Assembly: GCF_000092645.1 (NCBI RefSeq)
Contig: NC_014165.1
Coordinates: 2,232,001-2,296,000 of the forward strand
DNA: 64,000 bases
From: Thermobispora bispora DSM 43833
Lineage (GTDB): Bacteria; Actinomycetota; Actinomycetes; Streptosporangiales; Streptosporangiaceae
Direction: 5' to 3'
Shown here: piece by piece, positions 26,290 to 36,307 of the stretch
How positions within the stretch are numbered: the first letter of the stretch is position 1
How the letters are laid out: each line of letters begins with the position of its first letter
Made by a program: the position numbers and the translations under genes
Notes under the pieces: generated by a model
The model's input: the letters and a program-made list of their open reading frames with translations, nothing else
Told to the model about the DNA's origin: nothing
The model's database searches: none

Positions 26290-26859
26290 ATGTCGCCCTG
26301 GTACGCGCTCCTGGTGGCGGCGGTCGGCGCGGAACGCCTGGCCGAGCTCGCGGTCTCGCGCCGCAACGCCCGCTGGTCCCTCGCCCGCGGCGGGGTGGTC
26401 ACCGGCCGGGGCCACTATCCGCTGATGGTCGCGCTGCACGCCGGCCTGCTCGCCGGATGCCTGCTCGAGGTACGGCTCGCCCGCCGCCGGTTCCGGCCGG
26501 CGCTGGGGTGGCCGATGCTCGGCCTGACGCTGGCGGCGCAGGCCCTGCGCTGGTGGTGCGTCCGCACCCTCGGCCCGCGGTGGAACACCCAGGTCATCGT
26601 CGTGCCGGGCATGCCGCTCGTCACCGCTGGGCCGTACCGGGTGATGCGCCACCCCAACTACCTCGCCGTCGCCGTGGAGGGCGCCGCGCTGCCGCTGGTG
26701 CACGGCGCGTGGCTGACGGCGGCCGCGTTCACGCTCCTCAACGCCCCGCTGCTCGCGGTGCGGATCCGGTGTGAGAACGCCGCCCTGGCCTGGGCGGCCG
26801 GCGGCGCAGGGGCGGCCGCCCGGCCCACCGGGGAACCGGGCGGCCATGGACCGCGGTGA
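26290..26859 (+). CDS. Isoprenylcysteine carboxyl methyltransferase-family membrane protein
   Basis: A 189-aa integral membrane ICMT-fold protein with about four hydrophobic segments. The SAM-binding C-terminal core is TAGPYRVMRHPNYLAV followed by NAPLLAVRIRCENAAL. Bacterial members next to type III PKS genes methylate the polyketide product. ATG 26290 is chosen for its GGGGAAGGTGG Shine-Dalgarno. ATG 26266, overlapping the PKS stop, is possible. Confidence 0.85.
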   Translation: MSPWYALLVAAVGAERLAELAVSRRNARWSLARGGVVTGRGHYPLMVALHAGLLAGCLLEVRLARRRFRPALGWPMLGLTLAAQALRWWCVRTLGPRWNTQVIVVPGMPLVTAGPYRVMRHPNYLAVAVEGAALPLVHGAWLTAAAFTLLNAPLLAVRIRCENAALAWAAGGAGAAARPTGEPGGHGPR

Positions 26860-26868
26860 TCCGGGCCG

Positions 26869-27744
26869 TCAGCGGTACACCGGGACGTAGTCCGAGGCGC
26901 TGCTGCCCTTGAGGAAGCGGGTGCCGTCGAACTTCACGGTCCAGGTGCCGGAGCGCAGCGCCCGGACCTTGGCGGAGAAGCTGCCGTCGGCGCGGGTCTT
27001 GACGGTGTCGACGTGCTTCCAGTGGCGCGAGCCCTTGGCGCGGAAGTAGACGTCGATCTTCTGACCGCCGAGCCGGTACCAGCCGTACCATGCGGGGCGG
27101 TCGTGGGGGCAGGTACGGCCCAGCACGGCGACGTTGCCGTCGACCCGGTAGTACCAGCCGCCGTAGCAGCGGGCGACCTGCAGCTTGCCGCGCAGCGTGA
27201 TGGGGCGACCGGCCCGCACGGGCTCGGGCGCGGCGTCGAAGCCGACGATCCGGGTGGGCTTCGGCGCGACCGGCGGCTTGGGCACCACGCGGTCGCGCTT
27301 GACGGTCAGGTACCGCACCGCGGTCTGCCGCTTTCCGTCGGCGCCGGTGACCACGACGCTGACGCGCCAGGTCCCGGCGTCCCGCCAGGTGAAGGTCCAC
27401 GAGGTGGAGAAGGTGACCGGCCCGTGCGAGTGGAACGGGGCCAGCCGCTTCCCGGGCCGCCCGTCTCCGCGGCGGGCGCCCTTGGGGCCGCTGAGCTCGA
27501 AGGCCACGCTCTTGGCGCCGAGCGCGGTCACCTTGGCGGTGACCGAGGCCGAGCCGAACCCCTTGACCACGACCGGGTTCGGGGTGACCTCGAAGCTCAG
27601 GATCCTCGGAGCGGACGGGTGCCCGTGCCGCGCGGTCTTCGCGGGCGCGGGTTCACCGCCGTCCGCGTAGGCCGGCGCGGTGGCCGCCAGCGCTGTCGCG
27701 CCGACGGCGACCGCCACCATCGTGGTAGCGATCCGCTTCACCAT
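26869..27744 (-). CDS. Secreted protein with Ig-like repeats (paralog A)
   Basis: A 291-aa secreted protein. The signal peptide ends APAYA/DGG (about residue 27), and GGAGAGGAAAG precedes ATG 27744. Two beta-rich segments follow. The second (LRGKLQVARCYGG, RAKGSRHWKHVDTVKTRADGSFSAKV) looks like a bacterial Ig-like/carboxypeptidase-regulatory-type domain, with a Cys pair in RCYGG and RTCPHDRP. No catalytic motif. The paralog at 27923-28819 lies directly upstream on the same strand. Role unknown; cell-surface binding or structural. Confidence 0.72.
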   Translation of the reverse strand: MVKRIATTMVAVAVGATALAATAPAYADGGEPAPAKTARHGHPSAPRILSFEVTPNPVVVKGFGSASVTAKVTALGAKSVAFELSGPKGARRGDGRPGKRLAPFHSHGPVTFSTSWTFTWRDAGTWRVSVVVTGADGKRQTAVRYLTVKRDRVVPKPPVAPKPTRIVGFDAAPEPVRAGRPITLRGKLQVARCYGGWYYRVDGNVAVLGRTCPHDRPAWYGWYRLGGQKIDVYFRAKGSRHWKHVDTVKTRADGSFSAKVRALRSGTWTVKFDGTRFLKGSSASDYVPVYR

Positions 27745-27875
27745 TACGACTTTCCTCTCCCCGTAAGGGACGTGGCGTCCCCCTGTTTCGTACGCCACCG
27801 GATAGACGACCCGATGACGGGGAAAGTTGCCGTGCGGATCCCGAAAAGCGGTTACAAATTGATAACATTACTTAT

Positions 27876-27926
27876 TTCATAATTGATGAACTTTATGACC
27901 TAATATGCACGTTCATCCGCGTTCAT
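27876..27926 (-). promoter_or_regulatory. AT-rich control region with repeated GTTCAT half-sites
   Basis: TTCAT-N5-ATGAA (27876-27890) is a small dyad, and GTTCAT recurs at 27911 and 27921 with a 10-bp period, in a stretch far more AT-rich than its surroundings. It lies upstream of the secreted-protein start at 27744 and is probably its promoter/operator. Confidence 0.35.
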
Positions 27927-28819
27927 AGCTGTTTCGTGCCGCTGACAGATCGGGCATGGTGGTCATCTCCGGGATATTCCACCCGCCATTCCTGGACGCC
28001 CTCGCGCGGGACCTTCGCGCTGAACCAGCCGTCCTTCCCGGTCGTGGCGGACCCGGCCGTCCGCCAGGAGCGCGCCCCCTTCGGCCGGTGGCGGATGAGG
28101 ACCCGCTGCCCGGCGAAGGGCCGGTAGGCCACCCGGCCCGCCGGATCCACCCGCAGCAGCGTTCCGGTGACCCGGACGCGGCCGCCCGCGCGCGCCACCG
28201 TGACCCCCGAGAGCTCGGTCGCCCGCCGCAACCGGAACTCGGCCTGGGCGGTGGTCTCGGCGCCGCGGGCGTTCCGCGCGGTGACCGTGACCGTCCACGG
28301 GCCGCTCGGATACCGGCGGGACAGCCGCTTCTCCGGCAGGAAGCGCCAGGTCTCCCAACCGGCGTCGGCCGCGGCGGTCCGCAGGCCCCGCGCCCGCCAG
28401 GAGGGCACGGCGCCGCTGCGCCACGCGAACAGCGGGGCGATCCGGTCGAAGGCGGTGGTGACCTGCTGGACCGGGACGGGCACCGGCGCGTCGCCGGCCT
28501 CCTGGCCGGTGGCCGCCTCATCGGCGTCCGGGGCTCCGGCCGCCGGAGGACGTGCCTGGGCGCCGCCCGGTTCCCCGTCCGGCCGGCCCGGCTCGAGCTC
28601 GGCGCTGACCTCGGTCGCGCCCCGCACCACCACGTCGACGACGATCGCGACCGAGTCCTTCGGGCCGACCACCGGGTCGGATGGGCTGATCTCGATCGAC
28701 TTGATCACCGGACCGCGCGCCGCGGCCGCCGTGCCCTCGGCCAGCGCCGGCGGCACGGCGGCCTGGCCGGCCGCGAGCGGCAGGGCCGCGGCCAGCGTGA
28801 CGAGCGAAGATCTCCTCAT
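27923..28819 (-). CDS. Secreted protein with Ig-like repeats (paralog B)
   Basis: A 298-aa secreted protein with signal peptide MRRSSLVTLAAALPLAAG to about residue 28 (PALAEG). Residues about 80-120 are a low-complexity A/P/D/E linker. The C-terminal module (GQRVLIRHRPKGARSWRTAG, TTGKDGWFSAKVPREG) parallels the C-terminal module of the 26869-27744 product, so the two arose by duplication. No enzymatic motif; role unknown. ATG 28819 is chosen as the first Met giving a standard signal peptide. Confidence 0.7.
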   Translation of the reverse strand: MRRSSLVTLAAALPLAAGQAAVPPALAEGTAAAARGPVIKSIEISPSDPVVGPKDSVAIVVDVVVRGATEVSAELEPGRPDGEPGGAQARPPAAGAPDADEAATGQEAGDAPVPVPVQQVTTAFDRIAPLFAWRSGAVPSWRARGLRTAAADAGWETWRFLPEKRLSRRYPSGPWTVTVTARNARGAETTAQAEFRLRRATELSGVTVARAGGRVRVTGTLLRVDPAGRVAYRPFAGQRVLIRHRPKGARSWRTAGSATTGKDGWFSAKVPREGVQEWRVEYPGDDHHARSVSGTKQL

Positions 28820-28901
28820 GTCCCCGAGACCGTAGGCGGCGCGGCGGGAGCGCCTCCGCCCTGACACGCCCAGGCCGGGCAAAACGTTCGCAAGCGGCCG
28901 A

Positions 28902-30743
28902 TCAGGCGCCGCCGTACAGATCGTCGATCACGTCGGCGTACTTGGCGTGGATCCGGCGGCGCTTGAGCTTCAAGGTCGGGGTGAGCTCCCCGCTGTCCGG
29001 CGTCCACTCGTCCGGCAGGAGCCGCCACCGCTTCACCTGCTGGACCCGGGCGAGCCTCCGGTTGGCGGCCTCGACCCCGGCCTCCACCTCCTTGAGCACG
29101 TCGGGATGGGTGGCGAGCTCGGCGAGCGAGCCGAAGGAGATGCCGCGCGCCCGCGCCCACTCCGGCGCGACCTCCGGGTCGAGGGTGAGGAGCGCGATCG
29201 GGTACGGCCGGCCCTCACCGTAGGCGAGCGCCTGGCCGATCAGCGGGTGCTCCTTGAGGTGGTTCTCGATGTTGGCCGGGGAGATGTTCTCCCCGCCCGA
29301 GGTGATGAAGAGCTCCTTCTTCCGGTCGATGATCCGGAGGAACCCGTCCTCGTCCATGGTCCCGACGTCGCCGGTGTGCAGCCAGCCGTCGGCGTCGAGC
29401 AGCTCCGCGGTGGCCTCGGGGCGGTTGAGGTAGCCGCGGGTGTTGAGCGGGCTGCGGGTGAGGATCTCCCCGTCCTCGGCGATCCTGACCTCGACGCCCG
29501 GCTCGGCCCGGCCGACCGTGCCGAGCTTGTAGGCCGTGGGGGTGTTCGAGGTGATGGCGCCGGTCGTCTCGGTCATGCCGTACACGTCGAGGATCTTGAG
29601 CCCGAGGCCGGCGAAGAACCGCTGCACGTCCTGGGGCATGGGCGCGGCCGCGGTGGCGAGCCAGCCGGCCCGGTCGAGCCCGATGAGGCTCCGGATGCCG
29701 GAGAGCACCGCGGCGTCGGCCTGCCCGTAGGCGGCGCGCACCTCGGGCGTGACGGTCCGGCCGTACTGGCCGGCCTCGATGAACGCCAGGCCGGCGGCCA
29801 TCGCCTGGGCCACCTTCTCCCGCTGCTCGGCGGGCTGCAGGGTGAGCAGGGCGCGGAGCTTGGAGGCGATCTTCTCCCAGACCCGGGGGACCCCGAAGAA
29901 CATCACCGGCCGGACCTCGCCGAGCACCGCGGCGAGCTGGGTCATGTCCGGGCAGAAGTAGATGTGGGTCCGCTTGAACAGCGGCAGGTAGAGGCTGAGC
30001 ACCCGCTCCGCGATGTGCGCGTAGGTGAGGTAGGAGATCTGGGTGCCGCCGAAGGGCAGCCGCACGATCCGGTCGGTGGTGGCGACCTCGTAGAGGACGT
30101 TGGCGTGGGTGAGCGGCACCCCCTTGGGGTGGCCGGTCGTGCCCGAGGTGTAGAGCACGGTGAGCACGTCATCGGGGGTCACCGCCCGCCACCTCGCCTC
30201 CACCGCGCCCGGGTCGGCGGCGAGCGCCTCGGCGCCCATGGCGAGGAACTCCCGCCAGCTCAGGAACCGGTCGTCGCCCGAGGGCGCGCCCTCGAGCATG
30301 ATGATCTTCCGCAGCCTGGGGAGCTCGCCGAGCACGGGCTCCCAGCGGGCGAGGTCGGCGGGGCCGCCCAGGACCGCGACCACCGCGCCGACGTCCTTGG
30401 CGACGTAGGCGACCTGCTCGGGGGCGAAGGTGGCGTAGACCGTGCAGGGTAACGCCCGCGCGTGCACGGCCCCGAGGTCGGCGAGCACGTGCTCGGAGCG
30501 GTTCGGCATCATCAGCGCGATGGCGTCGCCCGGCTGCACGCCGAGCGCGGCGAACCCGGCCGCGATCTCGAGGACCCGCCGGCGGGCCTGCGCGAAGGTC
30601 AGCGTGGCCCATCCGTCCCCGGTCCGGTCGGAGTACGCGGGGTCATCGGGGTGCTCCTCGGCCACCTTCAGCAACTGGTCGCACACGGTCCTGCCGGCGA
30701 TCTCACGCTCGATCTCCGCACGCTCGTCCAGAACACTGGCCAT
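28902..30743 (-). CDS. Long-chain fatty-acid--CoA ligase (AMP-forming)
   Basis: A 613-aa ANL-superfamily ligase activating fatty acids to acyl-CoA through an acyl-adenylate. The P-loop is LYTSGTTGHPKGVPLTH, then YGMTETTG (A5), TGDVG (A7) and the basic hinge ...RIIDRKKELFITSGGENISP. It ends with LKRRRIHAKYADVIDDLY, typical of FadD15-like enzymes. GGGAGG lies just before ATG 30743. A CRP-like dyad sits about 30-40 bp upstream of the start, suggesting cAMP/catabolite-type control. Confidence 0.93.
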   Translation of the reverse strand: MASVLDERAEIEREIAGRTVCDQLLKVAEEHPDDPAYSDRTGDGWATLTFAQARRRVLEIAAGFAALGVQPGDAIALMMPNRSEHVLADLGAVHARALPCTVYATFAPEQVAYVAKDVGAVVAVLGGPADLARWEPVLGELPRLRKIIMLEGAPSGDDRFLSWREFLAMGAEALAADPGAVEARWRAVTPDDVLTVLYTSGTTGHPKGVPLTHANVLYEVATTDRIVRLPFGGTQISYLTYAHIAERVLSLYLPLFKRTHIYFCPDMTQLAAVLGEVRPVMFFGVPRVWEKIASKLRALLTLQPAEQREKVAQAMAAGLAFIEAGQYGRTVTPEVRAAYGQADAAVLSGIRSLIGLDRAGWLATAAAPMPQDVQRFFAGLGLKILDVYGMTETTGAITSNTPTAYKLGTVGRAEPGVEVRIAEDGEILTRSPLNTRGYLNRPEATAELLDADGWLHTGDVGTMDEDGFLRIIDRKKELFITSGGENISPANIENHLKEHPLIGQALAYGEGRPYPIALLTLDPEVAPEWARARGISFGSLAELATHPDVLKEVEAGVEAANRRLARVQQVKRWRLLPDEWTPDSGELTPTLKLKRRRIHAKYADVIDDLYGGA

Positions 30744-30769
30744 CGCGCCTCCCACGGTGCTGCTGCCGA

Positions 30770-30785
30770 AGTGACCTGGATCACA
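30770..30785. promoter_or_regulatory. CRP/GlxR-like dyad AGTGA-N6-TCACA
   Basis: AGTGACCTGGATCACA contains GTGA-N6-TCAC, a perfect dyad close to the actinobacterial CRP/GlxR consensus TGTGA-N6-TCACA. It lies between the acyl-CoA ligase (-) and the peptide transporter (+). Confidence 0.5.
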
Positions 30786-30828
30786 CCACAGCATCACCCT
30801 CCCGACAAGCCCCAATGACCTTGCTGCG

Positions 30829-30860
30829 GAGTGATTTTCACTTAACGGGTTGAATCACTC
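30829..30860 (+). promoter_or_regulatory. Clustered GTGA/TCAC operator-like inverted repeats upstream of the POT transporter
   Basis: GAGTGATT (30829-30836) and AATCACTC (30853-30860) are perfect inverted arms with 16 nt between. Inside, AGTGA-TTT-TCACT (30830-30842) is a second perfect dyad. The stretch lies about 57-88 bp before ATG 30917 in AT-rich DNA. The regulator is unknown; GntR- or FadR-type factors use such half-sites. Confidence 0.4.
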
Positions 30861-30916
30861 ATTTGGATCAGGCAGGGTGAAACGAGACAAAACGGATTAA
30901 CGGAGAGTAAAGCCCG

Positions 30917-32422
<1,506 letters not shown>

Positions 32423-32463
32423 CCTGCGGCGCCACCGCCAGGGCTCCGGGCTAGCGTGTCCCC

Positions 32464-34260
32464 ATGCGGATCGAGGACTACGCCCTCATCGGGGACATGC
32501 AGTCGGCCGCGCTGGTCGGGCGGGACGGCTCGATCGACTGGCTCTGCCTGCCCCGGTTCGACTCCCCTGCGTGCTTCGCCCGGCTGCTCGGCACCGGGGA
32601 CCACGGCTTCTGGCGGCTCGCCCCGGCCGGGATGGAGCGGGCGTCGCGGCGCTCCTACATCCCGGACACGCTGATCCTCGAGACGGTGTGGGAGACCGCC
32701 GGCGGCACGGTCAAGGTGATCGACTTCATGCCGCCCCGGCATGAGAACCCGGACCTGGTGCGGATCGTCGAGGGCGTCTCCGGCACGGTGGAGATGACCA
32801 CGGAGATCTGCATCCGCTTCGACTACGGCCGGATCGTGCCGTGGGTCCGCCGCCGCGACGGGCTGCTCCACGCCATCGGCGGCCCGGATTCGGTCTGGAT
32901 CCACTCCCCGGTGCCCCTGGAGGGCGGCGGGTACCGGCACTCCGCCGCGTTCCGGGTCTCCGCCGGAGACCGGCTGCCGTTCATCTTCACCTGGCACCCC
33001 TCCTACCAGCCGCCGCCCGAGGCGATCGACCCCATCGCGCAGCTCGCCGCGACCCGGGAGCTGTGGGAGGAGTGGGTCTCCCGGTGCACGTACCACGGCC
33101 CGTGGCGGGACGCGGTGGTCCGCTCGCTGATCACGCTGAAGGCGCTGACGTACCGCCCCACCGGCGGGATCGTCGCCGCGCCCACCACCTCCCTGCCCGA
33201 GCACCTCGGCGGGGTGCGGAACTGGGACTACCGGTACTGCTGGCTGCGGGACGCCGCGATGACCCTCGAGGCGCTCACCAGCACCGGGTACCTGGAGGAG
33301 GCGGCCGCCTGGCGCGACTGGCTGATCCGGGCCGTGGCCGGCCGCCCCGAGGACCACCAGGTCGTGTACGGCGTGGCGGGCGAACGGCGGCTGCCCGAGC
33401 TGATCCTCGACTGGCTCCCCGGGTACGAGAACTCCCGCCCGGTGCGGATCGGCAACGGCGCGGCCGGGCAGGTCCAGCTCGACGTCTACGGGCAGATGCT
33501 CAACGCGCTCTTCGAGGCGCGCCGGCGCGGCCTCCCCCCGGACGACCACGTCTGGGCGATGATGCGGGCGGTGCTGGGGTTCCTCGAGGTCAACTGGGCG
33601 CAGCCCGACGAGGGCCTGTGGGAGGTCCGCGGCCCGCGGCGGCACTTCGTCCACTCGAAGGTCATGGCGTGGGTGGCGTTCGACCGCGCGGTCCGGGCGG
33701 TGCGGCTCGGGTGGCGCGAGGGCCCGGCCGACCGCTGGCAGGAGCTGCGCGACCGCATCCACGCCGAGGTCTGCGCCAAGGGCTACGACCCGGAGCGGGC
33801 CACGTTCACCCAGTCGTACGGCTCCCGCGAGCTCGACGCGGCGCTGCTGCTCATCCCGATCGTGGGGTTCCTCCCGCCCGAGGATCCGCGGGTGGCGTCG
33901 ACGATCGCCGCGATCGAGCGGGAGCTGATGACCGACGGGCTGGTGCTCCGCTACCCCATCGCCGAGGAGAACCCGATCGACGGCCTGCCCGGGACCGAGG
34001 GCGCGTTCCTCGCGTGCAGCTTCTGGCTCGCCCAGGCCCGGGCGATGACCGGCCGGGTGGCCGAGGCGGTGGAGCTGTTCGAGCTGCTGCTCTCGCTCCG
34101 CAACGACGTGGGCCTGCTCGCCGAGGAGTACGACCCGCGGCTCGGCCGGCAGCTCGGCAACTTCCCGCAGGCCTTCAGCCACATCCACCTGGTGCGGACC
34201 GCCCTCGCCCTCGACCGGGCCGTGCGCGCCGCCGGGGCCGCCGCCCGGACGGCCCGGTGA
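32464..34260 (+). CDS. GH15 glucoamylase/trehalase-type glycoside hydrolase
   Basis: A 598-aa cytosolic protein: an N-terminal beta domain (IEDYALIGDMQSAALVGRDG, SIDWLCLPRFDSP) and an (alpha/alpha)6 GH15 domain. Likely catalytic glutamates are in PDEGLWEVRG (general acid) and LAEEYDPRLGRQLGNFPQAF (general base). The architecture matches mycobacterial GH15 trehalases as well as glucoamylase/glucodextranase-like proteins, so alpha,alpha-trehalose is a reasonable but unproven substrate. There is no signal peptide. ATG 32464 follows the transporter stop by 41 nt. Confidence 0.9.
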   Translation: MRIEDYALIGDMQSAALVGRDGSIDWLCLPRFDSPACFARLLGTGDHGFWRLAPAGMERASRRSYIPDTLILETVWETAGGTVKVIDFMPPRHENPDLVRIVEGVSGTVEMTTEICIRFDYGRIVPWVRRRDGLLHAIGGPDSVWIHSPVPLEGGGYRHSAAFRVSAGDRLPFIFTWHPSYQPPPEAIDPIAQLAATRELWEEWVSRCTYHGPWRDAVVRSLITLKALTYRPTGGIVAAPTTSLPEHLGGVRNWDYRYCWLRDAAMTLEALTSTGYLEEAAAWRDWLIRAVAGRPEDHQVVYGVAGERRLPELILDWLPGYENSRPVRIGNGAAGQVQLDVYGQMLNALFEARRRGLPPDDHVWAMMRAVLGFLEVNWAQPDEGLWEVRGPRRHFVHSKVMAWVAFDRAVRAVRLGWREGPADRWQELRDRIHAEVCAKGYDPERATFTQSYGSRELDAALLLIPIVGFLPPEDPRVASTIAAIERELMTDGLVLRYPIAEENPIDGLPGTEGAFLACSFWLAQARAMTGRVAEAVELFELLLSLRNDVGLLAEEYDPRLGRQLGNFPQAFSHIHLVRTALALDRAVRAAGAAARTAR

Positions 34261-34438
34261 CCGGGACGGGCGGCCCGGCGATGCCCGGACGCGTGCGGGC
34301 CTCCGGGAGCGCCGGCCGCGGCGTGCGCCGGACCGGGCCGGCCGTGCCGAGCGGGCGGCGCCGGGCACCCGGCGGGGCCGCGGTGACGGCCACCGCGGAG
34401 GGCCGGTTCGCCCGGGCCGCGCGGCCGTGGGCGAGGGG

Positions 34439-35398
34439 TCACCCGGGTGTGCCGGCCGGCCCGGCCGCGCTGGTGAGCGTCCGCGACGCCGTGTCGAGCA
34501 CGGCGGGCGCCTCGAGCCAGACCGGGAACTGCGGGGCGCCGTGGCCCACGGGCAGGCCGGCGAGGACCGGCACGCCCAGCGGGGCCAGCCGTTCGGCGAG
34601 CACCTCCAGCGCGTCCCCGCAGCCGACCCACGACCCGAGCGCGAACCCCAGCGCGCCGTCGAGGCAGCCCGCCTGCAGCAGCTGGGTGAGCATCCGGTCG
34701 ATCCGGTACGGCTGCTCGCCCACGTCCTCCAGGAGCACGATCCGCCCGCGGGCGCGCAGCGCGTACGGTGTCCCGCACAGGGCGGCGAGGAGGGTGAGGT
34801 TGCCGCCGGTGAGCGGGCCCTCGGCCCGGCCCGGCACGACCACCGTGGTCCCCTCGATCCGCACCGGTTCCCCGGACAGGGCCTGCCGCAACCGGTCGAG
34901 GGTGGGCCGGTCCGGGCCGTCGGCGCCCCCGAGCACCCGGGTCGCCGGCATCGGGCCGAAGAGCGTGGCCACCCTGAGCCGGTCGGCGAACGCGCGGTGG
35001 AGCGCGGTGATGTCGCTGGAGCCGATCAGGATCTTCGGGCCGGCCGCCCGCATCGCCGCCCAGTCGAGCAGGCCGAGCAGCCGGGTGGCGCCGTACCCGC
35101 CCCGGGCGCAGACCACCGCGGCCACGCCCGGGTCGCACCAGGCGGCGGCCAGGTCGGCGGCCCGGTCGCCGTCGGCCCCGGCGAGGAAACCGTTCCGGTC
35201 GAGCACGTGGGCGCCGGTCACCACCTCCAGCCCGAGAGCGGCGAGGACCGCGCGGCCCCGGTCGAGCGCGTCCGGGTCGACCGGCCCCGAGGGCGCGACC
35301 AGGGCGACCCGGTCCCCCGGGCGGAGCGGGCGCGGGAGCCGTGCCGGTGGCGTCACCGGCGCGCCGGAGGCGGCTCCGGCTCGGCTGCGTTCGTGCAT
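34439..35398 (-). CDS. S66-family LD-carboxypeptidase / MccF-like serine peptidase
   Basis: A 319-aa peptidase-U61/S66 protein. The Ser-Glu-His triad is placed at S128 (GSSDITALH), the Glu in LLEDVGEQPYRIDRML and the His in GLPVGHG. Family roles are murein tetrapeptide recycling (LdcA) or hydrolysis of microcin C-like aminoacyl nucleotides (MccF). The sequence alone does not decide between them. ATG 35398 is used; a TTG two codons upstream is possible. Only 30 bp separate it from the divergent sulfotransferase. Confidence 0.88.
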   Translation of the reverse strand: MHERSRAGAASGAPVTPPARLPRPLRPGDRVALVAPSGPVDPDALDRGRAVLAALGLEVVTGAHVLDRNGFLAGADGDRAADLAAAWCDPGVAAVVCARGGYGATRLLGLLDWAAMRAAGPKILIGSSDITALHRAFADRLRVATLFGPMPATRVLGGADGPDRPTLDRLRQALSGEPVRIEGTTVVVPGRAEGPLTGGNLTLLAALCGTPYALRARGRIVLLEDVGEQPYRIDRMLTQLLQAGCLDGALGFALGSWVGCGDALEVLAERLAPLGVPVLAGLPVGHGAPQFPVWLEAPAVLDTASRTLTSAAGPAGTPG

Positions 35399-35428
35399 CC
35401 CCAAAGGGTGTCAGACTTGACCGTACCT

Positions 35429-36307
35429 ATGCGACCTCCGACGCACATTCTCGTGGTCAACGGAGTCAAGGTCCGGCGGCCGGTGTTCGTGATCTCCGCT
35501 CCGCACTCCGGCGCGGACCTCGTGGCGCGTGCCATCAAGCGGACTCCGGGTTTCCATATCACCATGGGCCGTGCGGCCGTCACCCGGGTCGTGTACGCGT
35601 TCGCGCGGCGGCCGTCGATCGCCGGCAGCGGGGGCGCGCCGGCCGTGCTGCGCGACGCGTTCGCCGAGGCCTGGCAGGTGCGGCCGGGCGCCTGCGCCGA
35701 GTGCCCGCCGGCCTGCCGGGAGGCGGGAGGGATCATCGGCTCCGGGCCGTGCGTCAACGCGGCCTCGCTCACCAGGTTCGGGGACGCCACCCCGGACCTG
35801 ATCTACAGCGCGCAGGTGCTGCTGAAGGCGTTCCCCGACGCCCGGCTCATCCAGGTCATCCGGGACGGCCGGGACGTCGCCGCCGACATGCTCGCCGACC
35901 CGGCCTGCCTCGCCTGGTTCAAGCCGCACATGCTGAGCGAGGACGCCGAGTTCCCCAACCCGTTCCTCGGCCTCCGCTCGGCCGAGCACCGGGACCGCTG
36001 GGCGAGGATGCCGTCCGCGGGGAAGGCCGCGCTCCGCTGGCGGGGGGCGGTGCGGCTCAGCGCCACCTTGCGCCGGGAGCTGCCCCCGGACCGGCTGCTC
36101 ACGCTCCGCTACGAGGACATGATCGCCGCACCGGACACGGCCGTCGACGCGATCTCCCGGTTCCTGGAGGCCGAGGTCTCGGCGATCGCCCTCTACGGCG
36201 CGCCGGCGCCGCGGCCGGGGAGCTGGCGGTCGCGGCTCTCCGCCGCGGACGCCGGGCTGGTGGAGAAGGTGGCACGCGAGGAGCTCACCCGGCTGGGCTA
36301 TCTGTGA
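35429..36307 (+). CDS. Sulfotransferase family protein
   Basis: A 292-aa sulfotransferase-fold protein. The 5'-phosphosulfate-binding loop is FVISAPHSGADLVARAI (atypical, usual PRSGTT replaced by PHSGAD). The 3'-phosphate block is VIRDGRDVAADML, followed later by LTLRYEDMIAAP. A Cys-rich insert (ACAECPPACREAG) lies near residue 90. The acceptor is unknown; mycobacterial relatives sulfate trehalose or glycolipids. ATG 35429 has no good Shine-Dalgarno, and GTG 35408 is an alternative. The last 23 nt overlap the convergent ABC exporter gene. Confidence 0.82.
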   Translation: MRPPTHILVVNGVKVRRPVFVISAPHSGADLVARAIKRTPGFHITMGRAAVTRVVYAFARRPSIAGSGGAPAVLRDAFAEAWQVRPGACAECPPACREAGGIIGSGPCVNAASLTRFGDATPDLIYSAQVLLKAFPDARLIQVIRDGRDVAADMLADPACLAWFKPHMLSEDAEFPNPFLGLRSAEHRDRWARMPSAGKAALRWRGAVRLSATLRRELPPDRLLTLRYEDMIAAPDTAVDAISRFLEAEVSAIALYGAPAPRPGSWRSRLSAADAGLVEKVAREELTRLGYL

